Shown: positions 45,433 through 54,138, counted from the stretch's first letter. The stretch: 64,000 bases of DNA from Mycolicibacterium aubagnense (GCF_010730955.1 NZ_AP022577.1:124001-188000); one strand, 5' to 3'. The notes: generated from the letters alone by a model not told the origin. Made by a program: numbers and translations.

Positions 45433-45858
45433 ATGCCGCTGTGGACCATTCATCACACACCGGATTTCTTCACCGCCGAGGACAAGCGCGAGCTGGCCTC
45501 GCGCATCACCGATCACTACGAGAAGGCCGGGCTGCCGCGCTTCTACGTCGTGGTGATCTTCACCGAAACGCGCTCGGACAACCTGTATGTCGGCGGTGAA
45601 CAGACCGAGGTTGGGCTACGGGTCGTCATCGACCACATCGCCCGTCACGCCCCGGACAAGAAGAGCCGCAACGGGATTGCCCACTGGATCAAGTCGATCC
45701 TGAGCCCGTACCTGGAAGCACACGACAACCCGCACTGGGAGTTCCACGTCGACGAGACCAGCGAGGACCTCTGGATGATCAACGGCTTGATCCCGCCACC
45801 CATGGGCTCCGACGCTGAAAAGCGTTGGGTCGCAGACAACGCGGTATCGGCGTACTGA
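45433..45858 (+). CDS. tautomerase superfamily protein (Tautomerase_3, cis-CaaD-like)
   Basis: 141 residues. After Met removal the chain begins with Pro1 (PLWTIHHTPDFFTAEDKREL), the catalytic base of the tautomerase superfamily. Length and pattern fit the cis-3-chloroacrylate dehalogenase/Cg10062 group: ASRITDHYEKAGLPRFYVVVIFTE and the later WEFHVDETSEDLWMINGLIPPP. A His in ITDH matches the position of His28. The true substrate is unknown. It forms a pair with the SDR upstream. Confidence 0.85.
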   Translation: MPLWTIHHTPDFFTAEDKRELASRITDHYEKAGLPRFYVVVIFTETRSDNLYVGGEQTEVGLRVVIDHIARHAPDKKSRNGIAHWIKSILSPYLEAHDNPHWEFHVDETSEDLWMINGLIPPPMGSDAEKRWVADNAVSAY

Positions 45859-45865
45859 CCGCGAC

Positions 45866-45904
45866 GATGCTGCCGCCCGGGGTCAGGACCCCAGCGGCAG
45901 CATC
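45866..45904. terminator. hairpin between the tautomerase and thioesterase copy 2
   Basis: GATGCTGCCGC pairs with GCGGCAGCATC, and inside it GGGGT pairs with ACCCC around a CAGG loop. It lies between converging genes and enters the last codons of the thioesterase. Probably a bidirectional terminator. Confidence 0.75.
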
Positions 45905-46710
45905 GCCATCTGTCGGCTTTGCACGACCACCTGGCCATTGGCGTCGAGGATGAGGTGATCCTCCTCGAACCAGGTGTCGCCGATGACGGTGGAGCTGGCC
46001 ATCACGCGCAGCCAGCCCGGTGCCGGCCGGCGGCGCAGATATGTGGTCAGCTGAACCGTCGGCGTCCAGCCGAAGTGTCCCCGATTCATCGTGACCGGGG
46101 GTGTGATGTCACCGGCCATCAACGCGAAGAGCATGGCCACGTCTGGGTCGGCTTCGTCGGAGGCGAAGGGACGCAACCACATCTGGGTCACCGGCTCACC
46201 TTCGGCTCCGGTCAGGAACGGCGTGGCGCCGTCCATCCGAAGGTCGCATCCGTGCGCCACATGGACGACCTGGCCCATGGGATGGTCCGGGGTGACACGA
46301 AGCGCGTCGTCCGGTGGCTCTACCGCCATCGCGCTCGCGGCCAGCGGCACCTGATGTCGCGGCGGCTTGGCATCGAGCGGCCCGAGGGTGACCGAACACG
46401 TGACGGCGATCCGGCCGCGCTGGGACAACTCCACCTCGATCAAGTTCACCTGCCGGCCCCGTTTGCGGATCGTGGTGCTGAGCTGGACCTCGCCCGGATC
46501 GGGCGCATTGAGGTAGTTGGCGCTCAACGCAACGGGGCCCAGATCGGCGGCGTCCGGAACGCTGCTTCGAGCGGCGGCGGCGCACAGTGCCATCATGCAA
46601 CCCCCGTGCACCTTGGGGCCGATGGTCCACATGTCGTCGATGTGGGCGGTGAATACGCCGGCATCGACGGCCGTGACGGTGATCAGGTCAGTGAACGGCT
46701 GAGGGGTCAT
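45883..46710 (-). CDS. double-hotdog thioesterase family protein, copy 2
   Basis: 275 residues, paralogous along its whole length to the protein at 43278-44105 (both begin MTxxPFTDL and share VHGGCMM, NAPDPGEVQL and GHFGWTPTVQL). ATG 46710 overlaps the mmpL stop by 4 bases, so it is translated as the third gene of the mmpS-mmpL operon. A thioesterase in an MmpL operon suggests release or trimming of acyl chains destined for export; this is inference. Confidence 0.87.
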   Translation of the reverse strand: MTPQPFTDLITVTAVDAGVFTAHIDDMWTIGPKVHGGCMMALCAAAARSSVPDAADLGPVALSANYLNAPDPGEVQLSTTIRKRGRQVNLIEVELSQRGRIAVTCSVTLGPLDAKPPRHQVPLAASAMAVEPPDDALRVTPDHPMGQVVHVAHGCDLRMDGATPFLTGAEGEPVTQMWLRPFASDEADPDVAMLFALMAGDITPPVTMNRGHFGWTPTVQLTTYLRRRPAPGWLRVMASSTVIGDTWFEEDHLILDANGQVVVQSRQMAMLPLGS

Positions 46711-49556
46711 GCCATCTCCAATTCCGGTGTTGCGGTTACGGTTCGCGCGGCGCGGGCGGGACGGGTCCGGACCTTCAGCGGCCACCAGAACCATCGCCCG
46801 AGCAGTGCCGCGATCGACGGGGTGATCAGCGAACGCACCACGAAGGTGTCGAACAGCAGGCCGAGCCCGATGGTCGTGCCGATCTGGCCGACCGATCGCA
46901 GGTCGCTCGCGACCATCGAGATCATGGTGAACGCGAACACCAGCCCGGCTGCGGTGACCACGCCGCCCGTGGCGCCGATGGCGCGAATCAGCCCGGTCCG
47001 CAGGCCCGCACCGATCTCCTCCTTGAAGCGCGACACCACCAACAGGTTGTAGTCGGAGCCGACGGCCAGCAGCACGATCACCGACATGGCGATCACCAGC
47101 CACTGCAACTCGATACCCAGGAAGTATTGCCAGATCAGGACCGAGAGACCGAAGGACGCGGCGAGGGACAGCACCACGGTGCCGACGATCACGATCGAGG
47201 CGACGAGCGCCCTGGTGATCAGCAGCATGACCACGAAGATCAGGATGATGGCGGCCAGGGCCGCGATCAACAGGTCGTAGTGCGCGCCCTGCTGGATGTC
47301 CTTGTAGGTGGCGGCGGTGCCGCCCAGGTAGAACTTCGCGCCGGCCAACGGAGTGCCCTTGACCGCCTCCTTGGCGGCCTGCAGCTCGGCGTCGACGTGC
47401 GAAATGCCTTCCAGGGTGGCCGGATCCACGTCATGGGTGACGATGAATCGGGCTGCCTTGCCGTCGGGGGAGAGCATCAGCTGCATACCCCGCTGAAAAT
47501 CGGGGCTGCTGAACGCTTCTGGCGGCAGGTAGAACATGTCGTCGTTCTTCGCGTCGTCGAATGTCTGGCCCATGGCCGCCGCGGTGTCGGTCATGCGCTC
47601 CATCTGCGTGACCATGCCGTCGAAGGTGCTGCGCATGGTCTGCATCAGATCGCGGACGTCGCTGGCCAGGCTGATCATCGGCGGCAGCTGCGCAGCGATC
47701 TGCGGCGTGACCACATCGAGCTTCGCTGACGCGTCCGACAGCGCCTTGGTGTTGTCGGCCAGCTGGTCGAAGCCGTCTGTGGCATCGAACACCGAGCGCA
47801 TCGCATGACAGATCGGGATGTCGAAGCAGTGCGGCTCCCAATAGAAGTAGTTCCGCAAGGGGCGGAAGAAGTCGTCGAAATCGGCGACCTGGTCCCGCAA
47901 TTCGGCGGTGGTGGCCGACATGTCCTGCGCCGCGAGCTGGGTGGCGTGCGTGGCATCGGCCAGCTGCACGCTGAGATCGTGCATGTGCCGCATGATGCCG
48001 ATCATCGAGGTGAGGTGGTCGGTCATGGTCTGCACGTCGCCGAGCCGGGCTTTGAGGAACTGCAGATTCTCGTTCATCGACACGGCCTGGGCGCTGATCT
48101 GGAACGGCACCGAACCATGTTCCATCGGCGGCCCGAGCGGACGGGTGATGCTCTGCACCCGGGCGATCCCCGGCACCCGGAAGATGTTCTTGGCGATGCG
48201 ATCCAGCACCAGCATGTCTCGCGAGTTCCGCAGATCGTGGTCGGCTTCGACCATCAGCATGTCGGGATTCATCCGTGCTGAGGTGAAATGCTCTTCGGCC
48301 GCCGCGTAGCCGATGTTGGATGGCACGTCTTTCGGCACGTAGAAGCGGTTGTCGTAGTTGGTGCGGTACCCGGGCAGGGCCAACACCCCGACCAGTGCGG
48401 TGGCGGTGGCCGCGACCAGGATGGGTCCGGGCCAGCGGACGACGGCGGTGCCGACGCGGCGCCAGCCGCGGGTCTTGTTGGCGCGCTTGGGGTCCAGCAT
48501 GCCGAAGTGGGTGCTGACGACCATCACCGCGGGGGCGAACGTCAGCGCCATCACCAGGATGACGACCATGGCAGTGGCGCACGGCAGGGCCAGGGTGTTG
48601 AAGTAGTTCAACCGGGTGAACAGCAGGCACATCATGGCACCCGCGATCGTGAGGCCGGAGCCGAGGATCACGTGGTAGACACTGGAAAACGTTGAGTAGT
48701 ACGCGGTTTCCCGGTCTTCTCCGGCACTGCGGGCCTCGTGGTACCGGCCGACCAGAAATATCCAATAGTCGGTGCCGGCGGCGATCGCCAGGGCCGTCAG
48801 CACGCTGACCGCAAATGTCGACAGGCTGATGGCATGGGCGTTGCCCAGCACGGCGACCAGCCCGCGGGCCATGCTCATCTCGGTCAGCACCACCAGCAGG
48901 GCGATGAATGTGGTTGCGAGGGAGCGGTATACGACCAGGAGCATCACCGCGATGACGACGAGCGTCACCACGGTCATCTTGACCATGCTCTTGTCGCCGG
49001 CCTCGTTGGTGTCCGCCACCAGGGCGGCCTGGCCGGTGACGAATGCCCGCACCCCGGCCGGTGGATGGCTGCGTTCGACGATGTGCCGCACGGCGTCGAC
49101 CGATTCGACGCCTTGCGTGGAACCCTGGTCGCCGCGCAGGTTGACCTGCACATAGGCCGCCTTGTGGTCCTCGCTCTCGGAGCCCGCGGAGGTGATGCGG
49201 TCGCCCCAGAAGTCCTGCACGTGCTCGATGTGTGCGGTGTCCCGCTTGAGCTGTTGAACCAGATCGCCGTAGTACTGCCGCGCGGTATCACCGAGCGCCT
49301 GGTCCGATTCGATGATGATCATCAACACGCTGTCGGAGTCGAACTCGCCGAACTTGACTCCGATGTGCTTCGTCGCGATGACGGACGGCGCGTCCTGAGG
49401 TGAGAGTGACACGGCGTTGTGCGCGCCGACGACTTCGAGTTTGGGCACCAGCAGATTGGTGGCCGCGGTGGCCGCCAGCCAGATCAGGATGATCGGTACC
49501 GAGAGGACGCGGAGCAGCCGGGGATAGCCGCCCCGGGTGCTGTGCTGGCCGCTCAT
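46707..49556 (-). CDS. MmpL family RND lipid transporter
   Basis: A 949-residue RND permease of the mycobacterial membrane protein large family. Two blocks, each with a large periplasmic loop and a TM bundle: TM1 at about 14-35, porter loop to about 185, TM2-6 to about 345 with ALAIAAGTDYWIFLVGRYHEAR, a second loop to about 735, and TM8-12 with VLLAVGSDYNLLVVSRFKEE. The acidic/Tyr DY motifs in TM4 and TM10 are the proton relay. Loop 2 lacks extra domains, as in MmpL4/5. Overlaps mmpS by 4 bases. Substrate unknown: lipid, siderophore or drug. Confidence 0.95.
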   Translation of the reverse strand: MSGQHSTRGGYPRLLRVLSVPIILIWLAATAATNLLVPKLEVVGAHNAVSLSPQDAPSVIATKHIGVKFGEFDSDSVLMIIIESDQALGDTARQYYGDLVQQLKRDTAHIEHVQDFWGDRITSAGSESEDHKAAYVQVNLRGDQGSTQGVESVDAVRHIVERSHPPAGVRAFVTGQAALVADTNEAGDKSMVKMTVVTLVVIAVMLLVVYRSLATTFIALLVVLTEMSMARGLVAVLGNAHAISLSTFAVSVLTALAIAAGTDYWIFLVGRYHEARSAGEDRETAYYSTFSSVYHVILGSGLTIAGAMMCLLFTRLNYFNTLALPCATAMVVILVMALTFAPAVMVVSTHFGMLDPKRANKTRGWRRVGTAVVRWPGPILVAATATALVGVLALPGYRTNYDNRFYVPKDVPSNIGYAAAEEHFTSARMNPDMLMVEADHDLRNSRDMLVLDRIAKNIFRVPGIARVQSITRPLGPPMEHGSVPFQISAQAVSMNENLQFLKARLGDVQTMTDHLTSMIGIMRHMHDLSVQLADATHATQLAAQDMSATTAELRDQVADFDDFFRPLRNYFYWEPHCFDIPICHAMRSVFDATDGFDQLADNTKALSDASAKLDVVTPQIAAQLPPMISLASDVRDLMQTMRSTFDGMVTQMERMTDTAAAMGQTFDDAKNDDMFYLPPEAFSSPDFQRGMQLMLSPDGKAARFIVTHDVDPATLEGISHVDAELQAAKEAVKGTPLAGAKFYLGGTAATYKDIQQGAHYDLLIAALAAIILIFVVMLLITRALVASIVIVGTVVLSLAASFGLSVLIWQYFLGIELQWLVIAMSVIVLLAVGSDYNLLVVSRFKEEIGAGLRTGLIRAIGATGGVVTAAGLVFAFTMISMVASDLRSVGQIGTTIGLGLLFDTFVVRSLITPSIAALLGRWFWWPLKVRTRPARAARTVTATPELEMA

Positions 49557-49984
49557 GCTGCCTTCACCAGGCAGAAGGTGGTAGCCGACGCGCCGTCGGC
49601 GGCCTGGTGGTCGCGCAGTTCGCCATTGACGGTGATCCGGCAGCTCAGCCGGCTGCTGTCGCCTTGGGCCACGAGGTTGGCGAACACGCTCGGCACCGTC
49701 GTGGTCAGGGTCTTGGACCAGGGCAGTGAGGTGAAACGCTCCTGCTGCGGCTGGGCCCGCTCATCGACGTAGCTGATCATCCCGGTGGTGTCCGACGGTC
49801 CGTCCACCTCGTACGTCACGTACTTCGGAATGGTGGAAACGATGTTGTCCGTGCGGGATTCGGTGGAGTGCTGGCTGCCGAACACGCCGTGAAAGCGGTC
49901 GATGATGAAACCACCGACCGTGACGACCCCCACAACGGTCAGTAGCACCCAGCCGCGCTGCACGGTCTTGAGCAACCAATTCAT
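49553..49984 (-). CDS. MmpS family accessory protein
   Basis: A 143-residue partner of MmpL. One N-terminal TM helix (GWVLLTVVGVVTVGGFIIDRF) and an exported beta domain with VTYEVDGPSDTTGMISYVDE, LPWSKTLTTTVPSVFANLVAQGDSSRLSCRITVNG and a final TTFCLVKAA, including the two conserved Cys. It closely follows the MmpS4/S5 pattern. ATG 49984 is chosen; longer readings enter the operator. Confidence 0.93.
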   Translation of the reverse strand: MNWLLKTVQRGWVLLTVVGVVTVGGFIIDRFHGVFGSQHSTESRTDNIVSTIPKYVTYEVDGPSDTTGMISYVDERAQPQQERFTSLPWSKTLTTTVPSVFANLVAQGDSSRLSCRITVNGELRDHQAADGASATTFCLVKAA

Positions 49985-49994
49985 GAGAAGCCAC

Positions 49995-50014
49995 CATACG
50001 ACCGTATGTATACG
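49995..50014. promoter_or_regulatory. overlapping palindromes, probable TetR operator for mmpS-mmpL
   Basis: CATACG-AC-CGTATG overlaps CGTAT-GT-ATACG in the 95-base gap between mmpS and the divergent TetR gene. A related ATACGCATGTAT follows. The site abuts the mmpS start, suited to repression by the neighbour. Confidence 0.6.
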
Positions 50015-50079
50015 CATGTATAGTTACGGTGCGGTGGCGACGATCACACCTCGTCACCGGCGGCGATTAGGGTGAAAGC

Positions 50080-50706
50080 ATGGCGGGATCGGCACGGCAG
50101 CGGAATGTGCGTGGACAAGGGGCACTGCTGCGCGACGAAATCCTGGCTGCTGCGATCCGGGTGGTCGACTCGTCGGAGTCCACGAACGAGGTGTCGTTGC
50201 GCAGCATCGCGCGCGAGGCCGGTATCTCCAACATGTCGGTGTACGCCCATTTCGACAGTCGTGAGGACGTGCTGGCGGCCGTCGCGGAGTTGAGCTGGGA
50301 CCAGGTGCGCCAGGACATTGCTGAGCAGGTACCGGCCGGCAAGACGCGACGAGAGCGGCTGCTGCTCGGTTGCCGCGCGTATGTCGCCTTCGCCCAACGC
50401 TTTCCGTTGCGGTACGTCCTGATGGTGAAGGTCGACGAGATCACCCCGTCGGCGCGTCAGGCTCTTGAGACGGTGACCCGGGGGCTGCTGGCCGCCGGCG
50501 GCATGGACCCTGACTCCGAGCCCGGTCCCGATGCGCAGCGGGTGGCCGCCGCGTTGTCGGTGGCGCTGCACGGCGTGGCGATGCTGCACCGCACCGATAC
50601 CCCGCATCTGTGGATGAGCGATTTCAGCACCTGCGAGATCATCCAGACCATGGTCGACGCCGCCATCTTGCAGCTCGAGCAGGCGGCCGCAGCGCCGCGC
50701 TCGTAA
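50080..50706 (+). CDS. TetR family transcriptional regulator
   Basis: A 208-residue repressor. The HTH is LRDEILAAAIRVVDSSESTNEVSLRSIAREAGISNMSVYAHFDSREDVLAAV at about residues 17-68. The C-terminal domain is of the WHG-like type with LRYVLMVKVDE. Divergent from mmpS-mmpL with a palindrome in between, so it probably represses the transporter operon and itself, the arrangement seen for several mycobacterial mmpS/mmpL pairs. Its stop is 3 bases from the converging zwf stop. Confidence 0.92.
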   Translation: MAGSARQRNVRGQGALLRDEILAAAIRVVDSSESTNEVSLRSIAREAGISNMSVYAHFDSREDVLAAVAELSWDQVRQDIAEQVPAGKTRRERLLLGCRAYVAFAQRFPLRYVLMVKVDEITPSARQALETVTRGLLAAGGMDPDSEPGPDAQRVAAALSVALHGVAMLHRTDTPHLWMSDFSTCEIIQTMVDAAILQLEQAAAAPRS

Positions 50707-50709
50707 CCG

Positions 50710-52221
50710 CTACTGCTTCTTGGCCTCCCGCCAAGCCCGCTCGAACGGGAGTCGCCAGGCATTGGGTGCGATCAGTTGGTGAATGGCGTTGGGGCCCCAG
50801 GTGCCGGGCGGGTATGGTTTGGCCGGCGGCGGATCAGTAAGCAGCGCAGCCGAATTGGCCCACAGCGACTCGATGCCCTCGGCAGTGGTGAACAGCGTGT
50901 GGTCGCCGCGCATGGCATCCAGGATCAGCCGCTCGTAGGCTTCCAGCACCTGGTCGGCACCGTCGGCCTCGGTCGCCGAGAACTGCATCGACAGTTTCTC
51001 CAGCCTCATGCCCGGCCCAGGGCGCTTGCCGTAGAACGACAGCGAGACCTTCGAGTTGTCGGCGAGGTCGAAGGTCAGATGGTCAGGTCCCTGTGAGCCG
51101 ACGCCCGAGCCGGCCGGGAACATCGTGCGCGGCGCCTCTTTGAACGCGATCGAGATGATCCGCATGCCTTCGGCCATCTTCTTGCCGGTGCGCAGGTAGA
51201 TCGGGACGCCCGCCCAACGCCAGTTGTCGATGGCTACCTTCAAGGCGATGAACGTCTCGGTATCGGAATCCCTTGCCACGCCCTCGAGTTCGCGGTAGCC
51301 GGTGAACTGCCCGCGCACCACGTCGGACACCTTCACCGGCAGCATGGACCGGAAGACCTTGTTCTTCTCCTCGCTGATCGCCCGTGGTTCGAGCGCTGTC
51401 GGCGGCTCCATCACGACGAATGCCATCACCTGGAACAGGTGCGTCACCACCATGTCCTTGTAGGCGCCGGTGCTCTCGTAGAAGTTGGCGCGCGCATCCA
51501 ACCCGAGCATTTCGGGAATGTCGATCTGGATGTGGTCGATGAAGTTGCGGTTCCAGATCGGCTCGAACAGGCCATTGGCGAACCGGAACGCCAGGATGTT
51601 CTGCGCGGCTTCTTTGCCCAGGAAGTGGTCGATTCGGAAAACCTGCTCCTCGTCGAAGGTTTCGTGGACGAAGTTGTTCAGTTCGACCGCGCTGGCCAGA
51701 TCGGTCCCGAAGGGTTTCTCCATGACCACGCGGGAGCGCTCGACCAGGCCGGCCTCATCGAGTGTCGCGATCACGGCCCGCGCCGCCTTCGGCGGTACCG
51801 AAAGATAGTGCAGGCGGCGCACATTCGGGCCAAGTCTCTTTTCCGCGGCAGCCACTGCGGCAGCAAGTCCGGAGGGTCCGGCGCTCTGCGGGATGTAGGT
51901 GAGCGTCGCGGCGAACCGTTCCCACTGCTCGTCGGTCAGGCGATGACTGCCGAATTCGTCGATCGCCTCCTTGGCCAGCGCGCGAAACTCGTCGATGGTC
52001 AGGTCCTCCAACGAGGTCCCGACGATCTGGATGTCGGGTGCCAGCTCGGACTGGTCCAGGTATGCCAGTCCGGGCAGCAGTTTGCGTTTCGCGAGGTCGC
52101 CCGTCGCGCCGAACAGCACGATGACGTGCGGGTCGACGGCGACATCGTCGTGGCGGTTCGGCCGGGAGCCGGGCGCCGGGTACGAGATGGTCTGCGGTTT
52201 GGTGTTCGCCACGATGCGCAT
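50710..52221 (-). CDS. zwf: glucose-6-phosphate dehydrogenase
   Basis: A 503-residue NADP-dependent enzyme of the oxidative pentose phosphate pathway. Cofactor motif FGATGDLAKRK at 37-47, active-site RIDHFLGKE at 196-204, and VVMEKPFGTD. The first 30 residues are an extension ahead of the domain. Position beside ppiB is not the M. tuberculosis arrangement I know. It follows ppiB on the same strand but behind a terminator hairpin, so it likely has its own promoter in the short gap. Confidence 0.95.
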   Translation of the reverse strand: MRIVANTKPQTISYPAPGSRPNRHDDVAVDPHVIVLFGATGDLAKRKLLPGLAYLDQSELAPDIQIVGTSLEDLTIDEFRALAKEAIDEFGSHRLTDEQWERFAATLTYIPQSAGPSGLAAAVAAAEKRLGPNVRRLHYLSVPPKAARAVIATLDEAGLVERSRVVMEKPFGTDLASAVELNNFVHETFDEEQVFRIDHFLGKEAAQNILAFRFANGLFEPIWNRNFIDHIQIDIPEMLGLDARANFYESTGAYKDMVVTHLFQVMAFVVMEPPTALEPRAISEEKNKVFRSMLPVKVSDVVRGQFTGYRELEGVARDSDTETFIALKVAIDNWRWAGVPIYLRTGKKMAEGMRIISIAFKEAPRTMFPAGSGVGSQGPDHLTFDLADNSKVSLSFYGKRPGPGMRLEKLSMQFSATEADGADQVLEAYERLILDAMRGDHTLFTTAEGIESLWANSAALLTDPPPAKPYPPGTWGPNAIHQLIAPNAWRLPFERAWREAKKQ

Positions 52222-52263
52222 GATTCCACCGCTGCCGCGTCCGTGCAGGAGCTAGCACGAAGA

Positions 52264-52295
52264 AGGCCCGGTCACCGTGATCGGTGACCGGGCCT
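52264..52295 (-). terminator. terminator hairpin after ppiB
   Basis: AGGCCCGGTCACC pairs with GGTGACCGGGCCT, a 13-base perfect stem with a 6-base loop, 16 bases after the ppiB stop and before zwf. On the minus strand it is followed by TTCTTCG, a weak U-rich tail. Confidence 0.8.
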
Positions 52296-52310
52296 CGTTC
52301 GCGGTAGTTG

Positions 52311-53192
52311 TCAGTCCAGCTGGATGTACTTCACCGTGACCGGCTGCGCGGGCTTGCCGTCGCCGCCGCCGCCCTCGATGCCGTTCTGGGCGATCTTGTC
52401 CAGCGTGGCCAGGCCGGTGGCGTCGATGGTGCCGAACGCGGTGTAGCCCGGAGGCAGCTGCGAGTCCTGGTACACCAGGAAGAACTGGCTGCCGTTGGTG
52501 TTCGGGCCGGCGTTGGCCATCGCCAGCGTGCCGCGCGGGTAGACGACCGGCTGGCTCAGCGCGGGGCTGTCGGGCTGGTACTGGTTGGTCGGGTACTCGT
52601 TGGCGAACTGGTAGCCCGGGCCGCCCATGCCGGAGCCGGTCGGGTCACCGCACTGCAGGACATCAAGACCGCCCTTGGTGAGCCGGTGGCAGGGGGTGTC
52701 GTTGAAGTAACCCTGCTGCGCCAGGCTGGCGAAGCTGTTGACGGTGCACGGGGCCTTGGCGTTGTCCAGCGTCAGCCCGAGGTTGCCCTGGTTGGTGCTC
52801 ATGCTGGCCGTCACCGTCGCCGGCGTGGTCGGGATCTTGCCGGTATGCGGCGGGTTGACCTTCTTGCTGGCCTGCTCCGACGACGCCGGGTACTGGCAAT
52901 TCTCGCCGAGGCCGGCGGGCGCCACGAACGGCGGCAGCTTGCCGTCAGCGGGCGGGTTCTGCGCCGGGGCGGTGGAGCTCTCGGTGGACGCCGAAGCGGT
53001 CGCCGACGACGACTTGGAGTCCTTGTTCAGGTAGATGACGCCGCCGACGATGCCGCCGATGACGGCCAGCACCGCGACCACCGATGCGGCGATGGTCATG
53101 ATGCGCTGCTTGCGGGCCTTCTCGGCCCGGCGCTCCAACTGCCGCTCCAGTTTGCGTTTGGCGGTCTCCCGCCGTTGTTCGTTCGTCGGCAC
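52311..53192 (-). CDS. ppiB: peptidyl-prolyl cis-trans isomerase, membrane-anchored cyclophilin
   Basis: A 293-residue protein: basic cytoplasmic head (NEQRRETAKRKLERQLERR), one TM helix (about 33-56), Ser/Thr/Ala linker, then an exported cyclophilin domain. The domain shows FASLAQQGYFNDTPCHRLT, GGPGYQFANEYP, GTLAMANAGPNTNGSQFFLVY and YTAFGTI. It catalyses proline isomerisation outside the membrane. GTG 53192 gives VPTNEQRR, matching the conserved start of mycobacterial PpiB; the frame is open to 53225. Confidence 0.94.
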   Translation of the reverse strand: MPTNEQRRETAKRKLERQLERRAEKARKQRIMTIAASVVAVLAVIGGIVGGVIYLNKDSKSSSATASASTESSTAPAQNPPADGKLPPFVAPAGLGENCQYPASSEQASKKVNPPHTGKIPTTPATVTASMSTNQGNLGLTLDNAKAPCTVNSFASLAQQGYFNDTPCHRLTKGGLDVLQCGDPTGSGMGGPGYQFANEYPTNQYQPDSPALSQPVVYPRGTLAMANAGPNTNGSQFFLVYQDSQLPPGYTAFGTIDATGLATLDKIAQNGIEGGGGDGKPAQPVTVKYIQLD

Positions 53193-53301
53193 CGCCGAAG
53201 CCCTCCTCGTCACGGTCGAGGCCACGTGCCCCGACGTATGGTCGGCACCGAGTGTGCCAGGTCACCCTGAATGTGAGGGCTGCGACCCGCGTGACCAGCC
53301 G

Positions 53302-54111
53302 TCAGTTGACGGTCTTGAGCTGGTCCAGCAGCGCCTGCGGGTCGGGATTCTGCAGCACGGTGTCGCCGATGTCGGAGCCGTTGAGCAGCACCGTCGGCGT
53401 CGAGTTGATGCCTGCGCTCTTGACGGCGTTGTTGACCATGTCGCGGTACTTGCCGCTCGTGATGCACTCGCCCACCGAATCGGGTGCGCCTGCCTTGTTT
53501 GCCTGCACGACCAGCTCGTCGTCGGACGGGAACGTCTCGGCCGACTCGTCGGGCTGGTGCGCGAATAGTGCGGCATGGAACCGCTGGAAGGCGGCGGTGT
53601 CGGCGTCGGCCACGCAGTACGCCGCCGCGCCCGCCCGGACCGAGTACGACTTCAGGTCACCACGGCCCAGGATCGACACCATGGTGTAGTCCACGGCGAC
53701 CCGGCCGTCGGCGATCAGCTTGCTGATGGTCGGGCCGTACACCTGCTCGAACCGGCCGCAGAACGGGCACAGGAAGTCCTCGTAGACCGTCAGTGTGGCC
53801 TTCGGCTCGGAGCTGCCCGGTTTGGTCGCGACGTTCGGTGCCGCGAGACGGATCGAACGCAGCGTGGTCGGACCCGCGTCGGCGGCGGACGAGGATGTCT
53901 CGGCGGCCCCACCGATGGGGGTGTTCTGGTGGCGAAGCATGATGACCGCGGCGACACCTGCCGAGACCAGGGCGATGACGGCGATCAGGGAGAACAGCAC
54001 CCAGCCGGTGCGGGATTTCTTCGGCGGCGGAAAGCCCGGAACGTATTGCGGCGCACCGTAGTACTGGGGCTGATCGGGCTGCGGGGGTCCCCACGGTCCT
54101 GGCTGAGTCAT
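53302..54111 (-). CDS. DsbA-like thioredoxin-fold exported protein
   Basis: A 269-residue protein: Pro/Gln/Tyr-rich cytoplasmic head, one TM helix (GWVLFSLIAVIALVSAGVAAVIML, about 36-59), then a thioredoxin fold of the Thioredoxin_4/DsbA-G type. The redox site is CPFC in VYEDFLCPFCGRFEQ, and the cis-Pro region is STPTVLLNG. Two more Cys (AAYCVAD, GECITSG) are in the helical insertion. Likely forms or shuffles disulfides in exported proteins. ATG 54111 is chosen by length; it is divergent from the metallo-hydrolase across a 22-base palindrome. Confidence 0.9.
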   Translation of the reverse strand: MTQPGPWGPPQPDQPQYYGAPQYVPGFPPPKKSRTGWVLFSLIAVIALVSAGVAAVIMLRHQNTPIGGAAETSSSAADAGPTTLRSIRLAAPNVATKPGSSEPKATLTVYEDFLCPFCGRFEQVYGPTISKLIADGRVAVDYTMVSILGRGDLKSYSVRAGAAAYCVADADTAAFQRFHAALFAHQPDESAETFPSDDELVVQANKAGAPDSVGECITSGKYRDMVNNAVKSAGINSTPTVLLNGSDIGDTVLQNPDPQALLDQLKTVN

Positions 54112-54116
54112 GGAGG

Positions 54117-54138
54117 CAGTTTCCCACGTGGGAAACTG
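54117..54138. promoter_or_regulatory. 22-base perfect palindrome in a divergent gap
   Basis: Arm CAGTTTCCCAC and its exact complement meet without a spacer, filling most of the 33 bases between the starts at 54111 and 54145. It is the most symmetric site in the window. Probably an operator for both genes; a cruciform is also possible. Confidence 0.7.
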
